Of a DNA stretch of 64,000 nucleotides, positions 21,651 through 32,329 are shown one piece after another. The DNA comes from Muscardinus avellanarius (Eukaryota; Chordata; Mammalia; Rodentia; Gliridae): positions 20,883,599-20,947,598 of the forward strand of contig OY726571.1 of assembly GCA_963383645.1 (NCBI GenBank). Direction: 5' to 3'. The notes under the pieces were generated by a model. It did no database searches, was not told the DNA's origin, and saw nothing but the letters and a program-made list of their open reading frames with translations. The translations under genes were made by a program, and so were the position numbers. Every line of letters starts with the position of its first letter. The first letter of the stretch is position 1.

Positions 21651-22225
21651 AACATTCATCTTTATTTTTTTTTAATTTTTATTGGTGCACTGTATTCATA
21701 TATCATAGTGGGATACAAAAAACTTTTGTAGACATACATGCACACATTGCCCAGTCAGCCCCCACCCGATCCCCACCCCATTCCCTCCCCATCCGTCCTT
21801 CCCATGCTTGGCTTAGTGGTTGACATCTACTATTATAGCAATTTATCCAAAATTAAAAATGATAATCTCACATAACATTTTCATTTGTCTGATACCAAAC
21901 TTTTGATAACTTAAAGATAACATTTCAGTATTTCTTTTTGCTTTCTTTCTTACCAGAGCATATTTTTTTTCTTTATTTTAGGTGAAGCTATCATATATTT
22001 ATATATTTATTTTTCAGAAAAAATCTATCCTAATATGGAATATGGACTCTAGATACCCAAAACGATCTCGAAAAAGAACAAAGCTAGAAGATATATATTT
22101 TCTAATTTCAAACCATATAAAGCTACAATAATTGAAACAGTGTAGTACTGTTCTAAAGGCAGATATATAAACCATTGGAGTTAAATAAAAGCCTAGAGAT
22201 ACATTCTTCCCTATATTGTCAAGAT

Positions 22226-22330
22226 TTTCTGTTTTATCAGGTTCTGATGTTGTGGGGTTGTGGGCATTCATTGCTCCAGTATTATTCCTCTTTCCCATGA
22301 TTTCGGAAGTTTGTGCCTTCTCTGGGTTCT
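22226..22330 (-). pseudogene. L1 ORF1 start fused out of frame by deletion
   Basis: MGKRNNTGAMNAHNPTTSEP is followed after DKTE by residues from the antisense segment. The coiled coil, RRM and C-terminal domains are gone. Identical N-terminal residues to copy A over about 24 codons show the two are close relatives. Confidence 0.85.
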
Positions 22331-23155
22331 TCCCTTGGGTCACTATGACTTCACTTAAGGTGCTCTGGATCTCAAGTCTGTGGTATCTCAAACCCCACTA
22401 CTCCTTTACTGGGTTATATCACAGAGTCTCAGACCCAGGGAGTCGATAGAGGCTGCTTTAGACTGTGGGGGGTGCCAGGTTGGGAGTTCTCCTATGGTGT
22501 GATATCTCTGCCACCGCCACTCCCCCACTGGGTCATGTCCCTGGGAGTGCAGTACTGGAATTTCTCCTCTGGGGCCTGCAATTTGACTCATTGTTCTTGA
22601 GTACACAGATGGAGCTGTAGTGGACTCCGTGAATTTGCTGCTGCTGCCGCCGGTGGCAATATGGTACCACTGCCACACCCTCAGCCGTGAGGCTGGCGTA
22701 TTTCTTCTCTGGTTTTGAGCTCTGCTCTGAGTCCCTGTAGTGTGTGCTGAGCTCAGCCACTGGGAGCTTTAGATGCTCCCTGCGCCGAGAAATCTGCCAA
22801 AATCCGCCAGGCTGTTCCACAGCGGCTCACCTTCGGCTTGCTGTCTGCCGCTCCTCTCTGGAGCCTGGTGGGCTGTTGAGTGTGTTGGTTTGTAGCCATA
22901 GCTGTCTGGTGAACTCGCCGCTGCCGCCGGCAGTAAGGCGCTGCTGCCGCATCCTAGGGCGTGAGGCCGACGTATCTCCTCTGTGGCTCTGAGCTCCGTT
23001 CTGAGTCCCCCTCCTCTCTGGGGCTGTTGATTTTTTTGTTTCTCTCGTGATGGTGTTTTCTGGCTATGAAAGGCGCTGATTTTGTGGTAATAGAGATTGG
23101 TTGTTAGCGGGGCTCTTAAGCCCCTCTTTTCTAGGTCGCCATCTTCCCAGAAGTC
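22331..23155 (-). promoter_or_regulatory. 5' UTR of copy B with YY1-type site
   Basis: Collinear with the copy A 5' UTR. GAAGATGGCG at 23147-23138 lies about ten bases from the 5' end. It contains CpG and CTGCCGCC clusters and is about 820 bp long. In human L1 the equivalent YY1 site positions transcription start. That role is inferred here. Confidence 0.65.
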
Positions 23156-23169
23156 AACATTCATCTTTA

Positions 23170-23740
23170 AAAGTAAAATTGTAACTTTTAAGATTCTCCT
23201 ACCTTTTGCATTTCTGTAGCTCCTTTTAAAAATCAAGGTCAAATCATATGTTATCCTGTACACCTTAAATTTATAATCAATTATTAGAGATGAGCAAATC
23301 TGGGTACTTTGTTGTTGATGTAATTGCAAAGTCTTCAATATAAATCAATTTAGTCCTTTTCCTCAGGGCATTTAAAAAAGCACCCATGAGTTTCTTGATT
23401 ATACTCCTGGAGCTATAGCTCCTCTGTAATTATGTTCCTTTTGTAATTATGTTATTTTGTAATTAGAAATAATTTTTCACACTACCATATCAATTTTCTA
23501 CAGACATTGATATTTCCAAATCTCACATGGTATGCTTGCATAAATATCCTATATTCCTGTATTAATGTTAACTGAGTATGTCTCACTGTGCTCTTACTCT
23601 GTTTACTTTCCTGTATATTATCTACCACATTTCCATTTGTTCTGAATTCCATAAAGCAAATATTCCTATTTTGTAAATTATGCCTATTCGAAATTGTGAA
23701 TGGCCTCCTACTTATTAGTGTCCAAGACCTTTGTCTGACT
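23170..23740. other. Unique DNA, nothing recognised
   Basis: No exon or named repeat identified. Confidence 0.5.
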
Positions 23741-23741
23741 T

Positions 23742-23875
23742 TTTTTTTGGGGGGGGGTGTCTAGGGATGGAACCCAGAAACATTCAACCTTCCAAGCTTT
23801 TATTTTCTTCCTTCCCTCCTTACTTCCTTTCTTTCTTCCTTCCTTTCTTTCCTTCTTTTCCTTTTCTTTTTCTTA
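23742..23875 (-). mobile_element. ID-like SINE end joined to a polypyrimidine tract
   Basis: GGGATGGAACCCAGAAACATTCAACC near 23764 is the complement of an ID-type end. The B1 part is replaced by CTTT/CCTT-rich sequence to about 23875. Confidence 0.5.
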
Positions 23876-23879
23876 TAAT

Positions 23880-25490
23880 AGAAGCCTTCCCTTTCTCTCT
23901 ATAACAGTTTCCTTTAAGGTTTGTGAGAAAAATATGACAGACTCACAAATTTGGTAAATAAAATATGAAAATAAATTTCAACATTCTCATAGGCAAATTA
24001 AGCAAATTATTTGAATATAATAGCCATTCAACAGTTTTTTTTAAAATAAAGTTATTATAGGTTTATACTAACTTTATTATCATATCTTTTACATGTCTCC
24101 TATGATTTACTTTCAGTCTATTAGTAAATAAGCTTTATTCTTTCTCAATTCTCTTTGACTATTTCTAATTTTCAGATACATTTTCTTCTAGTTCATTTGG
24201 CTTTCCTTATTTCAAAATAACTTTTTCTCTATTGAAAAAAATGCCATATATGTGAAAGATTTAATTTGAAAATATCAACTGAATATTATAGTGTTGTTCA
24301 ATAAGTAAATTAATTTTTAGTATGCTTTGAATATAGATGATGAGGGATTTAGAAGCCTCTGCTTTTTGTAATTTTCTCAAGTAAATAGAGAAAATATTGT
24401 GAAATGGAGTAAATAGTCACTTAATGTGCATATATAATACATATATTTCATTATATTATACATATTATATGTATATATTATATTTATTTATTATGTAATG
24501 ATATTAAATAATATATTAATTTATTACATATTAGACTTTTTAAGGTTTTCCACAGTTAAAAGACTCAAGAAAATGTATTTATAATAGTTGTGGAAGTTCA
24601 CGTTTGGTGTATTAGAAAAAAGTGAGCCCCTATTCCTCTATTCTGAGAATATCTTTTGAATATATCATATTAGCAACATATTCACACACCGGACATTCAC
24701 CATGTTAATTTATGCACGACAGCCATTGTTTCTCATCAGATATGCTAAATTATTCAAGTTAGTAATTATCCTTTTCCCATAAATACTAAACCTAAAACCA
24801 GTGCTAATCAGTGTCTACCATGTATTCAAGACTGTTAGATCCATTAAAAATACTTTTATGTTAGTTTTCCACTAATTTTAATTCTTATATAATCAGGAAA
24901 AGAAAGTCAAATCTCTTATTAAAGATGATGTCATGTCCCACCACAGATGTAACTGTCTAGCTGATGGTTTCCTCTTGCTTCAGTGAAAACAGATTAGAAC
25001 AATTCTGAGGCAGGTTCCACATGTCTTCCAAGTTTTCTAGGAAAGCTGAACTATACTTGCTCGTAGTAATAAATGGACTGATAGCAGCCTTTTGCAACTT
25101 TCTTAACTTCCTTATTTCTTCATATCAATTTCTTAAACACCCAACCCAGAACAATTGTTCCCAGAAATATAGATAGATAGATAGATAGGTATTCATTCAT
25201 ATGTATTCAGGAAGCACAAAAATGTCCATAAGAATACAGTTTTATGATTACATGAATTCATAAACAAACATTAAAAAAATTCCTTTTCAAATTGTATGTA
25301 AATAGATTGAGCCATATATCTTTAGTTTCCAAGTTTTTCTTGTTATTTGTAAACTTCCTTTTTCTACTTTGTATCAGTCAAACTCAAATATTTATTTTAT
25401 TAAATGAGTTTTATTTGTGAAAGACTAATAAAATTTCAACTATCATAGAAATATAATATAGAACATTTTAAAATTCTTAGCTATTTTGAG
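23880..25490. other. Unique AT-rich DNA with a TA-rich block
   Basis: An ATTATA-rich block at 24428-24535 and a GATA repeat at 25169-25189 are the only structure seen. Confidence 0.5.
25169..25189. repeat. (GATA)n microsatellite
   Basis: Five GATA units. Confidence 0.85.
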
Positions 25491-25505
25491 ATATATAATC
25501 CATTA

Positions 25506-25740
25506 ACTTTTTTTATTTTTTTAATTTTTTTATTTTTTTTTGCGGTCTGGGGCTGGAACTAAGCGGCATTTGACCTCCAAGCTATATCCCCTGCCCAATT
25601 TTTTATTCTTTACTTTGAAACAGGGTCTCACTGAGTTGCAGTGGGCCTCAGTAAGTAGTTGAGGCTGACCGCGAACCTCAATCCTCTGGTCTCAGCCTCC
25701 TGAATGCTGGCATTACAAGCATGCGCCACCACGCCCGGCT
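25506..25740 (-). mobile_element. B1-dID SINE, first of a four-SINE pile
   Basis: Complete minus-strand SINE with a T-rich left tail and head CCACCACGCCCGGC at the right. ID part reads GGTCTGGGGCTGGAACTAAG. Confidence 0.85.
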
Positions 25741-25940
25741 TAATTTTTTATTTTATTTTATTTATTTATTTATTTTTTTTGGTGGCTCCTAGAAACCCTT
25801 CTACCTCTGGGCTACACTCCCATACCTATTTATTTGGAAACAGAATCTCTTAAACCAGCAAGGCTGACTTCGAACCCGCATAATGCTCCTGTCTCTGACT
25901 CCTAAGCACGGGCATTACAAGCGTGAGCCAACACGCCTGC
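25741..25940 (-). mobile_element. B1-dID SINE, second of the pile
   Basis: GGAACCCC-type relative with AAACCCTTCTACCTCTGGGC and a perfect B-box core (GGTTCGAAG on the minus strand). Its tail is TTTA-repeat rich. Confidence 0.82.
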
Positions 25941-25956
25941 TTATTTTTTCTTTTTC

Positions 25957-25987
<31 letters not shown>

Positions 25988-26183
25988 GTCTGAGGGTGGA
26001 ACCCAGAGGCATTCAACCTCCGAGCTACACCTCCTGCCCTATTTTTTATTCTTTATTTTGAAACCGGGTCTCACTGAGTTGCAGAGGGCCTCACTAAGTA
26101 GCTGAGGCTGTCCGTGAACCGCGATCCTCCGGTCTCAGCCTCCCGAATACTGGGATTACAAGCGTGCACCACCACACCTGGCA
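25941..26183 (-). mobile_element. B1-dID SINE, third of the pile
   Basis: Complete copy with a pure T tract of over 20 bases (its A-tail). Closely related to the first SINE of the pile and to the copy at 35826-36030. Confidence 0.85.
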
Positions 26184-26199
26184 ATATATATATTTTTAA

Positions 26200-26293
26200 A
26201 GGGTTCTTTTTTGTCTTTTTGGAACCAGGGATCGGACCCAGAGTGCTGCACCTGCAAAGCAAGCACTTTGCCACTGAGCTACATCTCAGCCCC
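26200..26293 (-). mobile_element. Stand-alone ID (tRNA-derived) SINE
   Basis: On the minus strand GGGGCTGAGATGTAGCTCAG, a GTGCTTGCTTTGCA middle and GGGTCCGATCCCTGG give A-box and B-box of a tRNA-Ala-derived ID element with no B1 head. ATATAATCCATTA at 26294-26306 is its right target-site duplication. The left copy is at 25493-25505, beyond the other three SINEs. Confidence 0.82.
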
Positions 26294-26306
26294 ATATAAT
26301 CCATTA

Positions 26307-27025
26307 TAGTTAAGTATATTCACCCCACTGTGTCATTGAATAACAGAACAATTTCATTCTAACAAATTGTAACAGTGTATCTGCTGTATTGTTATTCTAG
26401 TATTTCATTGCTTGGTTTTGGTTGAGTTTATTTTTGTATTCACACATGTGAAGTGAATACAGTAGGAAAAGAATACAAACATCAAACATTTCAATTTGGT
26501 TGAAATATTACATGTTACCTTAAAATAGATCTTCTTTGTAATTTTTATTGAAAACAATACAAGGGCTTGTTTATGTGGTTATAAATTTACTTTTTACTTT
26601 TAGTTGTTTAATTATATATTTTGTCCAGATAATAAATAAGTTCATATCATTGTTCTATATTTCAAAGATAGATTTTAGAAAATTAAAATTTTAGGGAAAT
26701 AGACATTTCATTACAAAACTTGCAGAAAACCGTAGAGGCTATTCTTCTCAATGACTAAAATTGAAACCACTTTTTAAAAGTATTTTATCTGTTCTTCAAT
26801 TTTACCACTAATTTTCCTGAATGTGCCTCATTATGGCATTGCCTGGGCTAATTTTTGCCGTAGAATGCTTTCATTCTACTCCCAGAATATTTTCATGATA
26901 AAAGAAGACCTCATTAACAGCGCATATTAAGTCCAAGTCTTGAGTCTAAGTTCTGAGCATTTAATCAGAGGGTTAAGTCCAGAAGTATTAGCATACCCTG
27001 GAAAGTATTAGCATACCAATATCAG
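26307..27025. other. Unique AT-rich DNA
   Basis: A near-perfect 14-bp duplication, AGTATTAGCATACC, lies at about 26985 and 27004. Otherwise nothing was recognised. Confidence 0.5.
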
Positions 27026-27068
27026 AAGTGAATCTTCTGACTCGTTCCAGTCAGAAGAGTCAGAAGAG

Positions 27069-27162
27069 GTACTTGGGAGGCTGAGACAGGAGGATCACAG
27101 GTGCACAGCCAGCCTCAGCTACTTGGTAAGGCCCTCTGTGACTTAGTGAGAACTTGTTTCAA
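27069..27162 (+). repeat. Headless, tailless SINE patch
   Basis: This 94-bp piece of B1 sequence lacks the SINE head, ID part and A-tail. It is identical except for one base (T for C at the GACTTAG junction) to the matching part of the SINE at 30148-30241, and shares that copy's private variants (GGTGCACAGCC, GAGAACTTG). AAGTGAATCTTCTGACTC at 27026-27043 and 27163-27180 flanks it together with a short AGTCAGAAGAG duplication. Confidence 0.8.
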
Positions 27163-27180
27163 AAGTGAATCTTCTGACTC

Positions 27181-27650
27181 AATGCCACAGGTCGCAAAAT
27201 CACCTTCATATAAAGTTGCTCTTATTAAATAACTAATTTCATCCTTTATTTCTTTCTATGACTTTCCATACTCCATATATTAGTGGCTCCTACTTAACTT
27301 ATATCCCAAGTTTATCAGGAATCGGACTTATTTTTTTTCATTGTCATAACTAACTCCCTGATTGGTTTACACACTTCTGCAAAGATAACAGCTTTACTAC
27401 TGTTTTCCTTCTTTTAATCATATCTTCTCCATTCTTCTCTCTAAAAAGGAGAATCGAATGTCACTCTTTCAAGTCTTCAGTGGCTTTATGTCACCCTTAG
27501 ACTCAAATGGCTTATTTTTTTCTTGTGTAATGTGTATATACTAGAAGATAAACAAGCATCAACATTATAACTTTGAAAGTATTTTATGTTATCTTAAAAT
27601 ATACTTCCTTGCAATTTGTACTGCTTTTCTTAACTATTAAAATGACCTAT
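27181..27650. other. Unique DNA, nothing recognised
   Basis: No exon or named repeat identified. Confidence 0.5.
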
Positions 27651-27654
27651 GTGA

Positions 27655-28535
27655 TCTGCTCCTTACTAGCCTGAGAAATCTCATAATGTACCTCTCTCCC
27701 ACTTACCAATTATGTGTTGGTCACTTTGGTTTTCCTACTACTTTTTCATGCATCCTGTTTGCTCCTGTCTTAAAACCTTTTCTCCAGTTCCTCTACCTAG
27801 AATGTTTTGTTTCGTATGGTTAGGTATAAAAATGTCCCCTTAAGAGCTCATGTATTAATGTTCAGCGTTGATATAATTAAGTCAAGATGGCATTAAGCTT
27901 ATTTGTAGGTAAATCTATTTTAATGGATTTACTGGATGGTAACTTAGGCAGATAGATTGTGGCTAGTGAAGGTATATCCCTGGATTGCGTTTTATCCTTG
28001 AATCCCCTTGCTTGCTTGTTCCCTTGCATCTGTACTACATACTGTAAGAGCAGAGTCCATGCTCTCTACCTCTCTCTGCTGTTCACCACCATGTTTTGAG
28101 CTCTGCAGTCCCAGCCTGATGTGGATTGAACCTCAAAATCTCCAGAAATTGTGAGCAAATAAGTCTTCCTTCCTTTAAGTTGTGTGGTTAGATCTTTTAG
28201 GTTATAGCAGTAAGAATGCTGTTTGAGCCACTCTCCTTATCTTGGCCCACCTAGTTCATTTTAACATGCAAATCTCAACTCAAAGTCTGCCTCTTAACAG
28301 AAGGTGAATCTCTTTGCCTCTGAATCTAAAGTTGCCACCACGTCTTATTCTCTGATACCTCATCCAGTTTTGTTGTGCTGCATATAGTTTATCATAATCT
28401 AGTTACTTTTTATTTATTTAATACATTTATTTTTTCGACCCTCCAACCAAAACACGAAGGCAGGAAAACTGTTGAGTCTCCTGTAATCACTATTTTCAGC
28501 ATCTAAAACCATAAATAAATGAATGGAGGAAAATT
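27655..28535 (+). mobile_element. L2 relic split by an LTR-like element
   Basis: The left part (27655-27815) has TTCCTCTACCTAGAATGTTTTG, a typical L2 motif. The right part (28225-28535) follows the L2 3' order: CAACTCAAAGTCTGCCTC, an AAGGCAGG-like GAAGGCAGGAAAACTG and AATAAATGAATGGAGG at the end. The intervening 27820-28222 is a later insertion. Confidence 0.65.
27818..28225 (+). mobile_element. LTR-like repeat, related to 39918-40410
   Basis: Shares AATGGATTTACTGG...TTAGGCAG with the repeat at 40050, and both end in a GAGCAAATAAGTC/CAATAAACTAATAG-type polyadenylation region followed by a GTT-rich end. The order fits an ERVL-MaLR type LTR. Family name uncertain. Confidence 0.5.
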
Positions 28536-28539
28536 AGTA

Positions 28540-29575
28540 AACAAATGTCAGCATAAAATGAAAACAATTCAAAACTTTTATTTTGCATCAATATTTCTAT
28601 TTTTATAGGGTATTTTATGTAATGAAGAGCTAATAAAATGTGAGAACTGAAATACTAACATGCCTCAGTGGGAATGGTTAAAAATATCCCAGGTTTAAAT
28701 AGCATAGTATGTAATAAAGGCCCTTGCTATTACCACACTTTTCAGAAGGTAATTATATCTTTGATTTGGATAAATGTGTTAGTTAAAAGTTTCCAGCTCA
28801 TTTATGAAGGAAGCATGTTGGAAAAGTATAAAAACTGTAAAAAAAAAAAAATTGGAAACAACCACTACTGTTATCCACGGTTTAAATCGTACAGGTTCTT
28901 AAGTTGTTCCTCAAGGAAAATAAATTATATTTTCAAACATAAAAGGAAGCTTTAAAGTATTACCCTTTCCATCTCGAATAGCGCCAAAGTAAAGATCATT
29001 GGATTTAAAAAGTCACAGTCATGTTCTTCGGGTAGATAACAGTATTTGAGTTAAAAAGACATCTACTCAAGTAGTGAAATTCTCAAAATCCTCATCAGAA
29101 ACCTTGTGTTGATTAGCATGTTATGGTTGACATGAGCAAGTTTTAGCAGCTGACAAGTCGAATTATTATTCCATATAGACATGGAGACATGGACAGTATT
29201 GTTAGTAAACAATTGTTCCATGTCTAATATTTGTAGGATATCCCTCTTCTGTAAGGAAATTTGTAGAGTTAAAGTGTATGGAGGATAATAAAATAAAAAC
29301 CTCAGCAAAATATAGGTTGGGAGCATAGTTCATAGTATAAAATGAAATGAAACATGACCATGGCAGACATTTCCAACTTAGAATAGCATATGACCAGAGC
29401 AAGTAATCATAAAAATAAAATATAATGTTCATATTAGTGAAAACATCAAAAGTATATAAAACATTATAGTGGGAATGATCATCAATATTTTCATTCCATT
29501 ATTTCACTTAACTGAGTTATATTTTGTGATGTTTAAAGCACAGTTGAGTTAAATGCAGTGAAAATATTCTTAGGA
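28540..29575. other. Unique AT-rich DNA
   Basis: No exon or named repeat identified. Confidence 0.55.
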
Positions 29576-29587
29576 TGATATTCACTT

Positions 29588-29628
<41 letters not shown>

Positions 29629-29834
29629 TATTATTATTATTATTATTATTGGTGGTACAGGGGTTCCTGGAAGCCCTTCTACCTCTGGGCTACAATCCCA
29701 GACCTATTTTATATTTTTTTTTATTTTTGGAAACAGGGTCTCTTAAGCCAGCAAGGCTGGCTCCGAACCAGCGCGATCCTCCTGTCTCTGCCTCCCAAGT
29801 GCGGGGATTACAAGCGTGCGCCACCACATCCAGC
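29588..29834 (-). mobile_element. Young B1-dID SINE, GGAACCCC type
   Basis: GATATTCACTT at 29577-29587 and 29835-29845 is a perfect duplication. The left tail is an expanded TTTA/ATT repeat (29588-29650). CpGs remain in GCGCGATCC and GCGTGCGCC. Confidence 0.92.
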
Positions 29835-30112
29835 GATATTCACTTATATTTAAAAATGATACCACTGCTGTGAGAACAAGAGAATATATGATGAAAGAAA
29901 AAAATAAGATCTGCTAATTGGTGTTTGCAAATAGTGTGTGATTCCAAATTATAAAGCAACTGTAAACATAGCCAGTTTGGTGTACTTAAAACTATTATTT
30001 TCCTCCTCTGATACAGCCTTTAGCTGTATACGTCCTATTAGTCATATTTCCATTCTTGACCTTTTTCTTGACTTGCTTTGTCTCAGTTCAGTACAGACAT
30101 AAAGAAGAGGAG

Positions 30113-30340
30113 ACATGCCTGACATGGTGGCACACACTTGTAATCCTAGTACTTGGGAGGCTGAGACAGGAGGATCACAGGTGCACAGCCAGCCTCAGCT
30201 ACTTGGTAAGGCCCTCTGCGACTTAGTGAGAACTTGTTTCAAAATAAAGAATAAAAGATAGGACTGGGGGTATAAATTGGAGTAGAATGCCCCTGGGTTC
30301 AATCCCATGTACCATTAAAAAAAGAAAAACAAAGAAAAAA
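30113..30340 (+). mobile_element. B1-dID SINE, apparent donor of the patch at 27069
   Basis: Complete copy: head GCCTGACATGGTGGCACACA, B1 body, AATAAAGAATAAAAGATAGG linker and ID end. Its interior at 30148-30241 matches the patch 3.1 kb upstream nearly perfectly. Confidence 0.88.
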
Positions 30341-30377
30341 AGAAGTCATGCTATATTCTTTCTCTAAAAGTCAATTT

Positions 30378-30575
30378 CAGACAGGCATGGTGGCACATGC
30401 TTGTAATCCCAGTACTTGGATAGCTGAGACAGGAGGATAACAGTTCATAGCCAGTATAAGCTACTAAGTGAAGCCCTCAGCAACTTAGTGAGACCCTGAT
30501 TCAAAATAAAACAAATAAATAATGGACTGAGAGTGTAGCTTGGAGGTAGAATGCCCCTGGGTTCCACGCCCAGTA

Positions 30576-30577
<2 letters not shown>
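30378..30577 (+). mobile_element. B1-dID SINE ending in a CA repeat
   Basis: Head CAGGCATGGTGGCACATGCT, ordinary ID end with GGTAGAATGCCCCTGGGTTC, then the CA repeat that grew from the tail. Confidence 0.85.

Positions 30578-30620
<43 letters not shown>
30576..30620. repeat. (CA)n microsatellite
   Basis: Pure CA, at the 3' end of a SINE. Confidence 0.95.
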
Positions 30621-30621
<1 letters not shown>

Positions 30622-30622
<1 letters not shown>

Positions 30623-31124
30623 TCAATTGTCCTACCCAAGAGTACCCTTCTACATTCACAAACACATGTACACATACTTCCTTGTATACCCTTTTCTGTA
30701 TTCAAATATTTATCATAGAGAGGAAATAAAGTAGCAGTTTCCCACAATAATCATATTCTTTTCCAAAATGTAGAAAAAATGGAAAATTTAATTGAATGCT
30801 ACTGTCATTTGGAGTTTGAGATTTCCGTGGAGGGCGTCACACATGACCCTTCCATCAAGTACTCAGGAGTATCCCTGTTTGCGCAGCCTGGATCATTGGA
30901 GGGTCTTTCCATTAAAATGATATGACGCCAATGACCTCTACTCGAGTAAACCTGACCTTTACTGTCCCCCTTTTCTTGCTATCAGGAGGGCATCTCTGCC
31001 GCTGCTCATTTTCTTCCACTTCCAAACTTATTATTCTATAAGAATTCTTTCATTGAACTTTCAAATGCCACTTTAGCTTACTCTTGGAAATATGCTTCTT
31101 TGCCTGGACTTTTGAAGTAAAATG
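30622..31124. other. Unique DNA, nothing recognised
   Basis: The part around 30820-30960 has several CpGs outside any recognised repeat. No exon can be argued. Confidence 0.5.
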
Positions 31125-31125
31125 A

Positions 31126-31173
<48 letters not shown>
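31126..31173. repeat. (TG)n microsatellite
   Basis: Pure TG over about 48 bp. Confidence 0.95.
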
Positions 31174-31175
<2 letters not shown>

Positions 31176-31179
31176 AAAT

Positions 31180-32100
31180 ATGAGGATCCAAGATACATTT
31201 TGGTTCCATGCTCCAACCTTATTTTCTGAGCCTACAATGAAGCAAGATGATTGCAAGAATCCTTCCTACCAGGACTCACCACATTCATTTGCACCTTGTC
31301 GAGGTAACTGATGTCAGTTGTTTTATCTTTTGGGATTTTAATATGAGCATATGTAATGTCAGTCAAGTGGATAGAGATACAGAATGTAGAAATTCACATT
31401 TATCTGTGGGTAAAATCAGGAATAGAAAAGTGTGAGGCAGAGACAAAAGAATCTAAAGCTTACACATGGACAAATATAATCTGCCTCGCCCAGGGGGAGC
31501 TGAGGAAAGTTCCAGATGTCCAGTTTCACAGCTTGTGCTAGTGTGATTCTCTTCCTTAGATATCCTCAACCTGTGCTGTGCCACCCAGAGCCGTTATCTC
31601 AGCTACCCTTCCCATACCAGAATAGTAAGTGATCACACTTCTTCCATTTTTTATTACATACAAAAATATTCGCTCACATGCATGGTTCGTGATTTGAGAA
31701 GCATTACCAAAGATGTGAGGGGGGATAGGGAAGCCGTGCATATTGTTTTTTGACATTTCAGAGTCACCTCCTTCCTGCCGTCTTTTTCTAGAAGCCTGTG
31801 TTCTCAGCACATTGCAAAATGCCATGTGCTACATACACACAGCTCCTAGGAAGGACCTAAAGACTTCAGACAGCAATAAATGTCTAGTCAATGGATTTAC
31901 TGTCTGCCAGCACAATAACTCAATGAGTTAGTGGCAAGTCGTGACTCCAGTCATTTGTCCTACAGACTATCCATAGCATCATTGCCTACCTGATGTTGGA
32001 AAAAAAGACTAGAAAGTGCAAAAAGGAAACAGGTGCAGCAAGAATCTTCCATTGTGGTGAAACTCTGAATTCTGAAATGTCCTCTACCCCATACATATGC
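31180..32100. other. Unique DNA, nothing recognised
   Basis: Less AT-rich than average, with several short open frames of 60-90 codons but no recognisable protein. Confidence 0.5.
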
Positions 32101-32104
32101 AAAG

Positions 32105-32329
32105 TTTTTGTTTGTTTGTTTGTTTTATTTTATTTATTTATTTATTTATTTTTGGTGGTACTGGGGTTTCTGGAAACCCTTCTCTGGGCTACACTCCCAG
32201 ACCCATTTTATATTTTTATTTGGAAACAGGGTCTCTTAAGCTAGCACGGCTGGCTTCGAACCTGGGAGATCCTCCTGTCTCTGCCTCCCAAGCATAGGGG
32301 ATTACAAGCATGCGTCACCATGCCCAGCA
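32105..32329 (-). mobile_element. B1-dID SINE, GGAACCCC type
   Basis: Left tail of TTTG and TTTA repeats, 3' module with a small internal deletion (CCTTCTCTGGGC), perfect B-box core on the minus strand (GGTTCGAAGCC near 32254), head ending near 32329. Confidence 0.87.

Larger units (their letters stand above)
21665..23155 (-). mobile_element. Copy B: chimeric L1-derived element, internally deleted
   Basis: AACATTCATCTTTA at 21651-21664 and 23156-23169 is a perfect 14-bp duplication. On the minus strand: 5' UTR from 23155, the first codons of ORF1, then at about 22226 a jump directly into the antisense L1 segment, followed by the unique segment and the shared tail. Relative to copy A about 1.35 kb is missing, from ORF1 codon 25 or so to the middle of the antisense part. 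Neither edge has GT/AG splice signals. Both ends of the element are intact. Confidence 0.85.

Noticed and set aside
21242..21652. 136-codon Ala/Pro/Ser-rich frame
   Set aside because: It is the 50-bp VNTR of copy E read in one frame. The repeat period is not a multiple of three, so no protein repeat is conserved.
22769..23338. 189-codon frame on the minus strand
   Set aside because: It lies in the 5' UTR of copy B and extends across its insertion site into flanking DNA, so it is not a gene.
26200..26293. tRNA gene candidate
   Set aside because: It has A-box and B-box-like motifs but is an ID SINE with an A-rich tail and target duplication, and it cannot fold as a full cloverleaf by eye.
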